Source: Brachionus koreanus (lineage: Eukaryota; Rotifera; Eurotatoria; Ploima; Brachionidae). From it: a stretch of DNA of 31,883 bases. The notes under the pieces were generated by a model that saw only the letters and a program-made list of their open reading frames with translations, was not told where the DNA came from and made no database searches. The DNA is taken from NCBI GenBank assembly GCA_016987375.1, contig PJRA01000313.1, positions 1,282,765 to 1,314,647 on the forward strand, read 5' to 3'. Shown one piece after another: positions 22,042 to 31,473 of the stretch (the stretch's first letter is position 1; each line of letters opens with the position of its first letter). The position numbers and the translations under genes were made by a program.

Positions 22042-25000
22042 ATGGATAGACCAAATAGTTTGTTTAAATTTTATATTCCATCAAATCTCCCAAATAACCT
22101 TAACGAAACTATTAACCTGTATGGAAGCTTGAGCACCAAGAGAGAAAACGGCCTAATTGTTTATGAATATTTTATAAAGGATCATAAAAAAAATGATGGC
22201 TTTGTTAGTTTAGCCTGTTTAACAAAAAAATCAAGTTTTTTTCATCTCGAGTTTATTAATATTGATATGGAAGAACAATATTTAATTATTTTTGATTCAC
22301 AATCAAAATCAACACAGATAAAAATATTTACAAACGGAAAAGAATTGAACACAAATTCAAAAAAAAATTATATCATATTTTTTTATGATCCAGAATCTAA
22401 TTTTTACTCAAAGCCTTCGAAAAAGTCAGCCAAAAGCATCTATGCCATCCAATTAGAAAAGTAAGTACTTAGTGAAAAAATAACTCGGGAACATATTCAA
22501 CTCCATATATTACCAATTTCCATTCAATTAAAAAAGCATCATAATTACTTTTATTCAAAATTTCCAAATACCATTGACCGTCTGGATTTTCGCCCCAAAA
22601 ATGAACACTCATGAATGGCCATGATTTGAAGCCAAAGCGACTGAAATCATGTTTTCTAAAGTCCAAAAGGTTCGACCTGGTTCCTTTAGGTGATATCAAG
22701 CTAATTTTTAATTTTCCTCGAACATTTGAATTAAGCGTCAAACGAGCAACTACATGCTCAATAAAGTTTATATTTTTACACTTAAAAAACCCTAAGCTAA
22801 ATAATTGAACGCTTTTTTTATGTATTTTACTCAAATTTAATTTAAAATTGTCAAATATTGAAATACATTTTAGTTGTTCGCCAATGTTAGGCCATTTGAG
22901 AGCCATATCGACCATTGTTCCAGCATTCATCAAACCAAAACCAAATTTATGACTCACAAACTTTCCAATTCCATTTTTAATCCAATCATTAGAATTTAAT
23001 TTGTAAGGCTTCGACGTCAAAACAATCAAATACTGAACATCTCTCCAAGTTAAATTGCTATTTGCCTCAAGAGCTAGAGCTATAATGCCAGCACCTATGG
23101 GTGCTGATGCAGAAGTGCCAGTGTGTCGTCTAGTACATCTATTGTGTAAATCGCTTGTAACTATGCCGTTTTGATGCACTTTTCCACTGCTGAAAGTCGA
23201 TGCCAAAATTGAAGAGCATTTTTCGCTAAAAATCGACATCTCACCATCCTGATTTATGCTTCCGATAGTTATTGTGAAAATGCTAGACGTATATCCGTCA
23301 CAGTTGCAATTATCATTCACTCTGCCTCCATTTCCTGCTGCCCAAACATACACAGTTCCCTTGCCCCTTCGACCATACCTGATGCCATTTTTGAAAGCTC
23401 TTTTGCTTAGCACTCCTGGTCCATCGACTGTTTTTCCATCATCCAATGGCCCCCAAGAAGCGCTGAAAATGTCAATGTAGTTTATGTTAAATGCCAGCGC
23501 CTCGGCCTCAAGTCTGTCTGTTATTTTGCCATCCAATAAACGAATACCACCAATACGTGAGTCATATGCAACGCCCACTCCACAAAATGAATTGTTCGAT
23601 CGGGCTGCTATTTCTCCTGCGCAACGAGTGCCGTGTTTATTTTCATTACTTGATTCATATCTAGGCTCCGGATCATTATCATCATCATTGAGATCATAGC
23701 TTGCCAAAGAATCATAGTTTTGTGCAAGTTCAAAATTTTTTCTCTCTAAGCCATCATCAATAATGCTCAAAACAACACCTTTGCCAGTGAAACCCATTGA
23801 CCATGCTCGGGTAATGTTCAAATGAAAGCCTTGCTCACATCCGTCATTAATGTACCATTGTAGAGACCACTGTGGATCATTGAAATCAACACTACTCGGT
23901 CCACATAACAATAATTTGTTCACTAAGCGGTCATTTTCGTGTTGATTATTGAATAAATTTTGTAAGCTTTCATATTTTAAAAAAGGATATTCCAACTGAT
24001 TTGTTAGAATAAGTTCATTTTCATTCTGACTAGATTCAAATAGATCGAAAAAGTCTCTTTTAACTCTTAGTAAATTTTTTTGTATCTGAAACCATTTGAT
24101 TGATGAATCGTTGTTTAATTTTTTGTTCAAAATTGTCAAGTAATTAGAAGATCGTTTTGAGCGATAAAGATCATGATCAAAGACGTAGTAGTCTTCGAAA
24201 AGAAACCGCTTCAATTTTAAATTGTATTTTGTGAAAAAATTATGAGCTAAATTATCTGTTAAAATTTCATTTAATTTAAGAACTATTTCAAAGCAGCTTA
24301 AGTTAAATATTGCCAAAAAAAAGATGATCAGAATTCTTAACATATTCTTGAAACATTACTCGGTTGATAACTCAGCAATCGGAGTTAGTCTTTTCATTAA
24401 AGATGCGAGCAACAAAAAAATTTAAATTATGATTTTTTTATTTTAAATAATTGAATAAAAGACCTTAGTTACAAAATTGCATTATTTTTTTTAGATTGAA
24501 TCAAGATAAATTGATTTCAAAATTAAGCCAATTTTCCAATTCAGTAGATAATTTAGTACAAACTGTTTTATTCTTGTACATTATTTTGTTTGTTGACAAA
24601 AATGCTGTGAGGTATTGTATCATTAAAATAAAAAAAAAAAATTTTATTTTTGTAAAGGAAAAGATCTCGGATTTTCAGCATTTTTGCCGATTGGTGGATT
24701 GGATTTATTTTATCGGCTTTTCTACTTTTTAATCCTTATTTTGATGCAGTTGAGTGGCTGAGTTTTACAGTTAATTGCTTAATACAGGTAAATACGGTTA
24801 TATTTTTGATTTTTAAGCTTTGATAAATTATAAAAAAGCCTTAACCATAACTTTCTTTTTAGAATTTTTAATTACAAACATGATTTTTTTAATTTCCATA
24901 GCATATATTTTTATCTTGTTCTCTCTTATTGCATTTTTTTTTAAATATGAAATAATAACATTAGACTGAAAGGAAAGACTAAGTTCCTTTCCAAACTACC

Positions 25001-28000
25001 AGGGTACAATCTAAAATATACTCTTAATAAAAAATAATAATAATAATGAAAATAAGTCTTCCAAACTATCCGATGGCCTTTGAAAAATTGATAGGTCATT
25101 AATTTGTAAAAAAAATTTTTTTCCTTAAAAAAATTTAAAAATAAAAATACAATTAAAAAATTTCGGATTAAAGGCAAATTGAAGTTTTTGATTAAATTAA
25201 AATGATCTTGCTAAAAAATTTTTATTAAAAAAGATATTTGAAAATTTTTTTGAAAAAAATTAACACAGAAGCATATTTTCAAGATAAACATTCAATGTAA
25301 AGCTCTAAATTTTTTATGAGTAAATTTCTGCACAAAATATGTGTTATTCCTATGTAATATATGCATTAATAACTTGGTTTGTTAGTTTGTAGTTCTTGCT
25401 GCGATATTCTAACAAGAATGTCTGAGCCCATTACTGCTTTGTGGCAGTGTGGAGCAACCATTGAATATTCATTGAATTTCTCCAACACAATCCTAAAGAC
25501 TTTGGTGGATTGGAATTTTACAGCACTCTATTCAGGCAATTTATTCAATTGTAGAACCTGTTTAAAAAAAACATATCGTTTCTCAGTTTGCTAGGAAAGT
25601 TTTTCTCGTGAGTTCTCATACTATTGCCTGATGCTCCTTTCTATTCTGATATAGATGGAACTCTAGTTAAGCATCTTGTAATGCATTTTCTAGTTTATAC
25701 ATTTCAAATCAAATCGCTTCTCACTCGCCTTTCTCTTAATTTTGCTTGATTCATCTTCAATAATGACCTTTCATTTTCATTTCATCCATAAATTCTCTCA
25801 GAGTCAAGGTATCTATGTGGCTCGTTTTTAGAATCACATCTTTATTTTTACTTTGATTCCAAACTTGCACATGCAACTTTAGGTGTGGCCTAAGAATTGA
25901 TGTATATAATTTATTAGCTATAAGTTCATTTCTCAACTGATAAACATTGGCTAAAGTATTCCTAGTGTCTTATTTTCTTTTGCACAAGTAGGCATAAATC
26001 TCTCTTACAGTTAGTAACCTCTAGTGTTACATCTCCCACTCCCTTCATTGCTATGAGCTATGTATGTTGTCTCTCATTATGTACAATCTTCCAAAATGCA
26101 TAACTTTGCATAACTAACACACAAACTCATGCCCTATATCCGTCTAAATCATATCATGTCATAAATTATATCTATATCATAAATCGCGTCTAAATAAAAA
26201 TTAGGTTTTTTTATTAAAGTTTTATTTTTAATTTTTAAAATAGCAATGAAATACTCAAATTAAACACACAGATATATTTGGACTGGGTAAACGTTTTGTA
26301 TTATTTGTGGAATAATTCGAATAAGACGAATAAATGAAATAAAGTAACTACAGTTATTACATTTTTAATAATAAAAGAATTAATTAATTTAAAAAAGTCA
26401 ATCACAAATCATGACAAATATCAAATTGAAATATTAAGAATGATAAAGATAGTAGGCAATAATAACTCTTGAAATTAATTTAATCAAGTGACATATGTCT
26501 CTGTATTAAATTTTTCAATTAAAAAAAATAAAAATTTTTGAGAATGATCATAAAATTTTTATCATAAACTTCAATATGACGGATAAAGGAACATTTTATT
26601 TTCAAAATTTTATTCTTAAATTTTAGTTCAATTTTATTTGGTGCTTAGTATCGTGAGTGACGGCTATTGGACCGCCAAAACTTGGTGTTGGCCTTTTGAT
26701 GGTCGTGTACTAAAATAAAACTTAAAAAACTTTCAAATATAAAAATTAGATAGATAAAAGAATTTAGAATAAGAAACAAAGTAAAAATTTAGAAAAAAAT
26801 AATTTTTCCCCGCCGCATCAAGACGGTCAGCACTAAGTAATGGTGCTACTGACGATACCCAACACAAATTTTACAAGCATTATTAGAAAGATACCTACTT
26901 GAAGTTTCTTTTATTATTAATTTTTATTATAAATTAATATACTCTGTAAAATGTATAAAAGATAAATAAAAAATCATATTCTTACAAAATACATGTGTTT
27001 TTATCTTGATAATGAATAAATCTATTACAGAATAAAGAAATTATACGACATAAAACATGGGATAATAGAAATAATTTATCATGTAAAATATAAATGTAAG
27101 TAATAAATGTCATGTAAGTAAAAGAAATTGAAATTTAGTTGGATAATCTTGGGAAGATTGTATTCTATGAGTCAGAGCATTAAAATATTATTTATTTTAA
27201 CAAAATGGAATTTTGTTTTTTTTTAAAAAATGAAAAATTAATTTAAATTTTGAATAAAAGTGAAAAAAAAAAATACAAATTAATAAAAAATGAATTCGAT
27301 CTCAATTTCAGAATTTTCAATGCTCTCATCCACCACATAATTTGTCTTTTTAAAAGACAATTTTTTTAAAATTAAATTTTTCTATTAAAATTTTAAATTA
27401 GAGTAAGTAGCTTTGTTGTTTCCAAAATATTTTTTTTTAAACTTTAAAGGACAGTTTGTACAACTTTTGATGTCTTATGATCCCTGTATTTTTATAAAAC
27501 AAATTAAAGCTAGTCATTTCTGTGATAAAAATTGCTAATTACATACCAAAACTCTAAAATCATTAATTTGTCTAGGAAAAAATAAAATGGTCTGTAAAGC
27601 CCAATATTTTGAAAGAGCGTAATTTTATTTACAAAATAAAAGGTTAATGATTCATATTTTAAAACTTCTTCAAATCAACCCCAGCTTTTTTAGGGGATAA
27701 CTTTGAAACGTTATAACTTCTGAATCTGAAATGCTGTTCACTTAGAAACAGGATATCTTCAATACAGAAATGACAATCTTTAATTAGAAATATAAAAATA
27801 GGAGAGTTCATTAGACATCCAAAGTGGTGCAAACCGTCATTTCAAATTTTTAAAATTAAGGCTTTATAGTGATTAATTCAAAATAATAAAAAAAAATAAA
27901 AATATTAAAATAAAAATTAATTTTATTTATTTTTTAACTTTAAGAATCTGATGATTTTTCTTAGCTCTACAATCACTACTTTAATGGGAGTACCCGTTGG

Positions 28001-28660
28001 TCTTAAACTGAATAAACAACTGGCTGAATTTCTCGGCCGATTTTTTCTCTATCACATTTATTTATGGGAGAGTAAGTACAAGTCGACAAAAATTTTTTTT
28101 TTGATTTTTTTTTCTATTAAGCTTCATTGATTTTAATTCAGCAATCTCTCCCAGTACTGATAAACTCTCTAATGTATTCAGGATTTTTGGGCGTTTCATT
28201 TATGATATCATTCGTATCTGATATGCTTAACTTGTTCTCAATACATATTACATGTTTTTACGTTTATGCGAATAGAATCTATAGTTTGGAGATAAAATCA
28301 TTAAAGTCCCTATTTAGACTTTTCGGCGGTAAAAAAATGAATCCTTTCAGACAACGAACCGATTCATTTTCGTACGACATTGATCAGCTTTTTATCGGAA
28401 CACTCGGATTTTGTATTGTTTTTTTTCTACTACCCACAATTCTGATATACTATACAGTTTTTTTACTTGTATGTTTATTTCTAATTACTTCTTTGTTCTA
28501 TTTGAATTTGAGAATTTTTTTTTAGCTAAGAATAATAGTTGTCGTATCAAATTTTATGATTTATCACTTTTGTAAATTTTTGAAAAATTTGCCAATGTAT
28601 GAATTGGCATATTTTTTAGCACGAAAGGAAAAATCATTTGTCTTTGTAGAAGGTAGATAA
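22042..28660 (+). CDS. PIGQ: PIGQ / GPI1, subunit of the GPI-GlcNAc transferase complex (6 coding exons, ~417 aa)
   Basis: Coding exons are 22042-22460, 24495-24611, 24679-24787, 27945-28071, 28122-28468 and 28526-28660; all phases agree and the sum is 418 codons. An in-frame stop at 22033 supports the start. Exon 1 ends with IIFFYDPE, resembling the LIFYD segment of human PIGQ. Exons 3-5 carry the Gpi1 core: [77 protein letters not shown], all matched in human PIGQ. Several hydrophobic helices fit an ER membrane protein that stabilises the PIGA/C/H/P/Y complex making GlcNAc-PI. A 3' alternative is an intron at 28653-28704 leading to about 60 more codons (stop 28887-28889), since FVFVE resembles the human segment KFRVL that continues further. 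AATAAA is at 28832-28837. It is shorter than human (581 aa), mostly at the N-terminus; a small exon may be missed. Confidence 0.9.
22252..22257 (-). terminator. Candidate poly(A) signal of the nested convertase
   Basis: TTTATT on the + strand (AATAAA on the - strand) lies about 210 nt past the convertase stop, inside PIGQ coding exon 1. The convertase stop is only 8 nt from the exon edge, so any 3' UTR must enter this exon; this is the AATAAA I can see in it. In A/T-rich DNA such hexamers are common, so the assignment is tentative. Confidence 0.35.
22469..24343 (-). CDS. Furin-type proprotein convertase (subtilisin/kexin family S8B), intronless
   Basis: 624 residues: signal peptide (about 1-17), prodomain with cleavage site RVKR at 93-96 and an inner RSKR at 61-64, S8 catalytic domain, then P domain (about 490-618). 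The catalytic set is complete: D196 (SIIDDGLE), H237 (KHGTRCAGE), oxyanion N338 (WAAGNGG) and S411 (GTSASAP). Asn in the oxyanion hole fits furin/PC1/PC5 rather than PC2, which has Asp. [20 protein letters not shown] and GKGVVLSI are family hallmarks. The protein ends just after the P domain: no Cys-rich repeats, transmembrane helix or amphipathic tail, so a soluble secretory-pathway enzyme is likely. About 50 residues (97-150) are inserted between the prodomain site and the catalytic domain. It lies wholly inside PIGQ intron 1, opposite strand. Lack of introns suggests a retrocopy origin. Exact paralogue not assigned. Confidence 0.93.
   Translation of the reverse strand: MLRILIIFFLAIFNLSCFEIVLKLNEILTDNLAHNFFTKYNLKLKRFLFEDYYVFDHDLYRSKRSSNYLTILNKKLNNDSSIKWFQIQKNLLRVKRDFFDLFESSQNENELILTNQLEYPFLKYESLQNLFNNQHENDRLVNKLLLCGPSSVDFNDPQWSLQWYINDGCEQGFHLNITRAWSMGFTGKGVVLSIIDDGLERKNFELAQNYDSLASYDLNDDDNDPEPRYESSNENKHGTRCAGEIAARSNNSFCGVGVAYDSRIGGIRLLDGKITDRLEAEALAFNINYIDIFSASWGPLDDGKTVDGPGVLSKRAFKNGIRYGRRGKGTVYVWAAGNGGRVNDNCNCDGYTSSIFTITIGSINQDGEMSIFSEKCSSILASTFSSGKVHQNGIVTSDLHNRCTRRHTGTSASAPIGAGIIALALEANSNLTWRDVQYLIVLTSKPYKLNSNDWIKNGIGKFVSHKFGFGLMNAGTMVDMALKWPNIGEQLKCISIFDNFKLNLSKIHKKSVQLFSLGFFKCKNINFIEHVVARLTLNSNVRGKLKISLISPKGTRSNLLDFRKHDFSRFGFKSWPFMSVHFWGENPDGQWYLEILNKSNYDAFLIEWKLVIYGVEYVPELFFH
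24344..24494 (-). promoter_or_regulatory. 5' flank of the nested convertase within PIGQ intron 1
   Basis: Only 151 bp separate the convertase ATG from PIGQ exon 2. The 60 bp next to the ATG are GC-richer (CGGTTGATAACTCAGCAATC on the + strand) than the remaining A/T tract and may be 5' UTR. Any compact promoter would lie here or overlap PIGQ exons 2-3 in antisense. No specific element is identified. Confidence 0.35.
25381..26140 (-). mobile_element. Decayed CR1/L2-like LINE ORF2 fragment, antisense in PIGQ intron 3
   Basis: On the - strand one can follow [57 protein letters not shown], [15 protein letters not shown] and [14 protein letters not shown]. Their order matches the C-terminal half of CR1/L2 ORF2 (ERDLGV, LY.S.LRPHLEY.VQVW, L..RR.RGDLIEMYK, LP..VV...S...FK). 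Frameshifts and stops separate most blocks. A + strand ORF at 25379-25594 is only its antisense shadow. The composition is less A/T-rich than the rest of the intron. The copy is inactive. Confidence 0.75.
26636..26869. mobile_element. MITE-like element with degenerate terminal inverted repeats
   Basis: The left end reads ATTTGGTGCTTAGTATCGTG inward. The right end, read inward on the other strand, is ATTTGTGTTGGGTATCGTCA. They share ATTTG, GTG/TGT and GTATCGTSAGT over about 26 bp. The 230-bp interior has no ORF. GC-rich patches next to each end (about 26660-26700 and 26810-26845) form short hairpins, such as GTCAG..CAC with GTG..CTGAC at about 26827-26853. No clear target-site duplication is seen. 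A non-autonomous DNA transposon is the simplest reading, but a structured RNA gene is not excluded. Confidence 0.4.
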
Positions 28661-28889
28661 ATTAACAATTTAATTAAATTCTTTATAAATTAATTATCGT
28701 TTAGACAAAATTGAAAAAAAAATCAGTAATGCTAATACAAAAATAATCTTTATAAAAAAAGTAATTTTAATTTTTTTTATTAGAATGAGTCAAAAATTTT
28801 GCGTTTTTTCTTTAACTTTTTTTAATTTGTCAATAAAAATAAAAGCAATTGTTAGCTATTCTTCAGAATATAAACCATTATGTTACTAA

Positions 28890-29640
28890 GTCTTTAGCCA
28901 TATATCTGCAAGTACCATTCACCGCTTTTGCAGTCAAAAAAATAACCACATTCTTCTTCAACTTGGTCATTAACTTTTTTGTAAAATAATGTCATCCAAG
29001 AAAATGACCCATTGAGTGAAAAAGATGATAATTAGAATTAGGAAGATGTGGGCTTAATGCTAGATGACGAAAAAGTTCGATCCCTTACAGCTCTTTTATT
29101 TTTTCCATCTTTCCTGAAGAAACAAACCTACCTTCGGTTTACCAAAGAAGGATATTTTTCTTGAAGTGCAGCATACATTTGTTCTAATTGTTCAGAATAA
29201 AGTTGTCCATTTATAGCACGGCCTTCTGGAACCAGCTCAAAGTTAATTACCCCATGGATATTCCTCCTAACACATTATATCACCTTTTTATCAAATCGTA
29301 ATCTTTTCACAATTGACTGAGATAGTTGAAATGGGTCCAATCATTGATTTCTTTTATCATAATTTCTAAAATAGATCAACTTCTCATTATAAATAATGAT
29401 CCTTCTGAAAAACGTTAATCTAAAGGATTTTTTCTAGTATTTTCTTATAGATCTCAATGCATTGTTGTATATCGTTATCTGTCAAATCATGAGGAACAAC
29501 TCGAAAGTATATGCCTTTCTTCCCCTGGAGGCTCGTATCAGCACTCTTAAATTTTAAAACCAATCTTGAACCATTCTTGCTTTAAGCGCACATTTCACCT
29601 TCCACTTGATATATTTAACGAGTTACTGCTGTTGCTGATG
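28890..29640 (-). pseudogene. mariner (Tc1/mariner family) transposase relic
   Basis: Reading the - strand from about 29580 downward in shifting frames: KFKSADTSLQG, VVPHDLTDND, IYNEKLIYFRNYDKRN, FDKKVI, RNIHGVINFELVPEG, RAINGQLYSEQLEQMY, LVNRR, LSPHLPNSNYHLFHSM, FFDCKSGEWYLQ. These match, in order, the mariner blocks F.SGD.SL, WVPHEL, (T/C)(G/C)DEKWI.Y.N, KKVM..VWW...GVI..E.LP.G..I....Y..QL, LVNR and SPDLAPSDYHLF. The first catalytic Asp is Asn here (YNEK), the block with the second Asp is missing, and the third is Asn (NSNYHLF), so it is catalytically dead as well as frameshifted. I could not identify the terminal inverted repeats. Confidence 0.8.
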
Positions 29641-31200
29641 TACTTTTTAGACCAATAATGACCAAACAATATCAAAATTTTAAAATTTTCACTTAATAAA
29701 ATTTTTAAAATTAAATAAACAAAAAATTAGACATGTCATTTTTTAAGAGCATTCAATTCTGCTTATTTTATCATATAATATGATTTTATACTCAAAGGCC
29801 AGAGAGATATTTTCATCCATTTTATTTGACTCCGTTTGTTTACTTTTTTATCAATAAAAATAATTTTTTTTTTGTAATAAAAATTAAATAATTCTATAAT
29901 ATTTTTGATTTAAGATAATAAAAAAATAATAAAAAATCATTAAATTTATTAAATAAAAAACAAATGAAGGAAGTAACAAAAGGGATTCAAAAGATCTCTC
30001 CGCACTTTGAGTGTTAACGTTTTTGGAATTATTAAGATGTTAAATCAAAAATATTCAACCTTTAAAAAAACTCAAAATTTTATGACTCAACATAATATTT
30101 CAATTTTAACTTTATATTTATAATTTTAGTATTGTTCAAGTTTTCAAGAAATTATTAAAAAAACAGAATGGTCTATCTTTAAAATTTTCAAGATCAATCT
30201 AAATCTTAATTTATTTAAAATTCTAAACGGCGAAAGTATTTAATAAAGGACAAAAAAGAAGCAAAAAATAATTATTTAAACTTTTTTAAAATAAAATTAA
30301 AATATTTTTATTTAAAAAAAATAATAAAAAATTTACTTTAATTTGAATTTTATGAATGTTTTTATATCTGAAAACGAGATTTGGTCCATTCATTTTTTTC
30401 ATTTGATAAAGGGTATTCAGTGCTTCTATTTATTTGCGATTATTTCTATCACACTTGAAGTATTAAGTTTTGTATAATCATACATCTTATAATTAAATGA
30501 TTTTAATTTATTTTTTATACCTTTATACCATTAAATTTTGTTTCTAAATTTTGGATTTATTTTAAGTCTTGTAACTATCGAAACAAATGATCAACCAATA
30601 TTTTTATCAATAAAGCTAGAAATTATTTTTTTTAATCTATAAACCTATTATTTGAAGTTTTTGACAGTTGGCATCTAACAATATAATGATTAAAACAGCA
30701 TTCCCTCTGATTGACAGTTGTAAATTTGATATCTCTTATTTGCTTATTTTTCTATTTATTATACTATTAGAAATCTACTAGTCTAAACTAAAATTTAGAA
30801 AAAATAAAAATTGGTTTATTAAATGGGTTTAATAAAAAAATCAAATTCAAATTTTGATAACTTTGTCATATATCGTAGTAACTAAATTTTAAATTCTCTT
30901 ACTTTTGGTAGTACTAGATAGAATATCTACTTTTTTAACATAGCAACAATAATCTTCTTAATTTCAAAGTAAATTTTAGTTAAATCCTTGAGCCTTATCT
31001 AGACAAAAATACAGATTAAAGTAAAAAATTTATTTTAAGTTTTTTATAATAAATGAGGTACTTATATAAAATATAGTTTATAAATGTATAGTACCAATAC
31101 TTGTATGTGCTCTTTCTTTAAATTCATTCTGAGATAATTTGGAAAAGTCGTTCAATTCATTGAATTAAATTAATTTTTCAAAAAAAAAAACTTTTAATAT
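29641..31200. other. Intergenic A+T-rich sequence
   Basis: No coding exon, RNA gene or repeat boundary is recognised. The motif TTGACAGTTG recurs at about 30661 and 30712, which is too little to call a repeat. Its right end abuts the GC-richer LINE 5' region. Confidence 0.4.
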
Positions 31201-31264
31201 TATAAAAGAAGTGGAAACGAATCGTCCGTCTTAGCTGTCTCGACCGTTGATCACACACAAACTA

Positions 31265-31306
31265 GTCGTCCGATCAAATTGTTTGGTCGTCCGATCGAGT
31301 TGTTCA
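31265..31306 (+). repeat. Two tandem 21-bp units in the LINE 5' UTR
   Basis: GTCGTCCGATCAAATTGTTTG is followed directly by GTCGTCCGATCGAGTTGTTCA; 17 of 21 positions match, including the first 11. More degenerate GTCGAG/GTC units continue to about 31350. Tandem units like this often act as promoter repeats in LINE 5' UTRs; here that role is inference. Confidence 0.6.
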
Positions 31307-31473
31307 GTCTAACCGTCGAGTCGAGCTGTCCAACAAGCTGTCAAGCAGTCAAGCCGTCTCAAAACGTAAGTAGAGAAAATTTTCAAAATTTGAAAATTAA
31401 CATAATTCAGTTGATTATCATAACTACTAACTTAACATAATTACCGAATTAACATAATTAACATAAATTTAAT

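Larger units (their letters stand above)
22461..24494 (+). other. PIGQ intron 1, host of a nested antisense gene
   Basis: The donor is a perfect GTAAGT at 22461 and the acceptor is TTTTTTTTAG ending at 24494. Joining them gives AA|A TTG in frame. The 2,034-nt intron is 92% occupied by the convertase coding region on the other strand, leaving 8 nt on one side and 151 nt on the other. Confidence 0.85.
24788..27944 (+). other. PIGQ intron 3, enlarged by transposable elements
   Basis: The donor CAG|GTAAAT at 24788 and acceptor AACTTTAAG ending at 27944 join in phase 0. The 3,157-nt intron contrasts with the 50-67-nt introns on either side. It contains an antisense LINE relic (25381-26140), a possible LINE tail with (AAT)n at about 25028-25046, and a MITE-like element (26636-26869). 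A further patch at 27675-27760 with CCCC...GGGG arms and AACGTTATAACTTCTGAA may be another unclassified repeat. Confidence 0.75.

Noticed and set aside
22469..24343. PC2-type convertase
   Set aside because: The oxyanion residue is Asn (WAAGNGG), whereas PC2 has Asp, so a furin/PC1/PC5-like type is favoured.
24941..25177. 78-codon - strand ORF in PIGQ intron 3
   Set aside because: It includes an (AAT)n-type microsatellite translated as a Tyr run; more likely a LINE 3' tail than a protein.
25379..25594. 71-codon + strand ORF with several Cys
   Set aside because: It is antisense to the LINE relic, whose protein blocks are recognisable on the other strand.
26641..26880. Similarity to U4 snRNA (CCCCGCCG and AGTATCGT motifs)
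   Set aside because: The motifs are in the wrong order and spacing, with no Sm site or U4 stem structure; inverted ends fit a MITE better.
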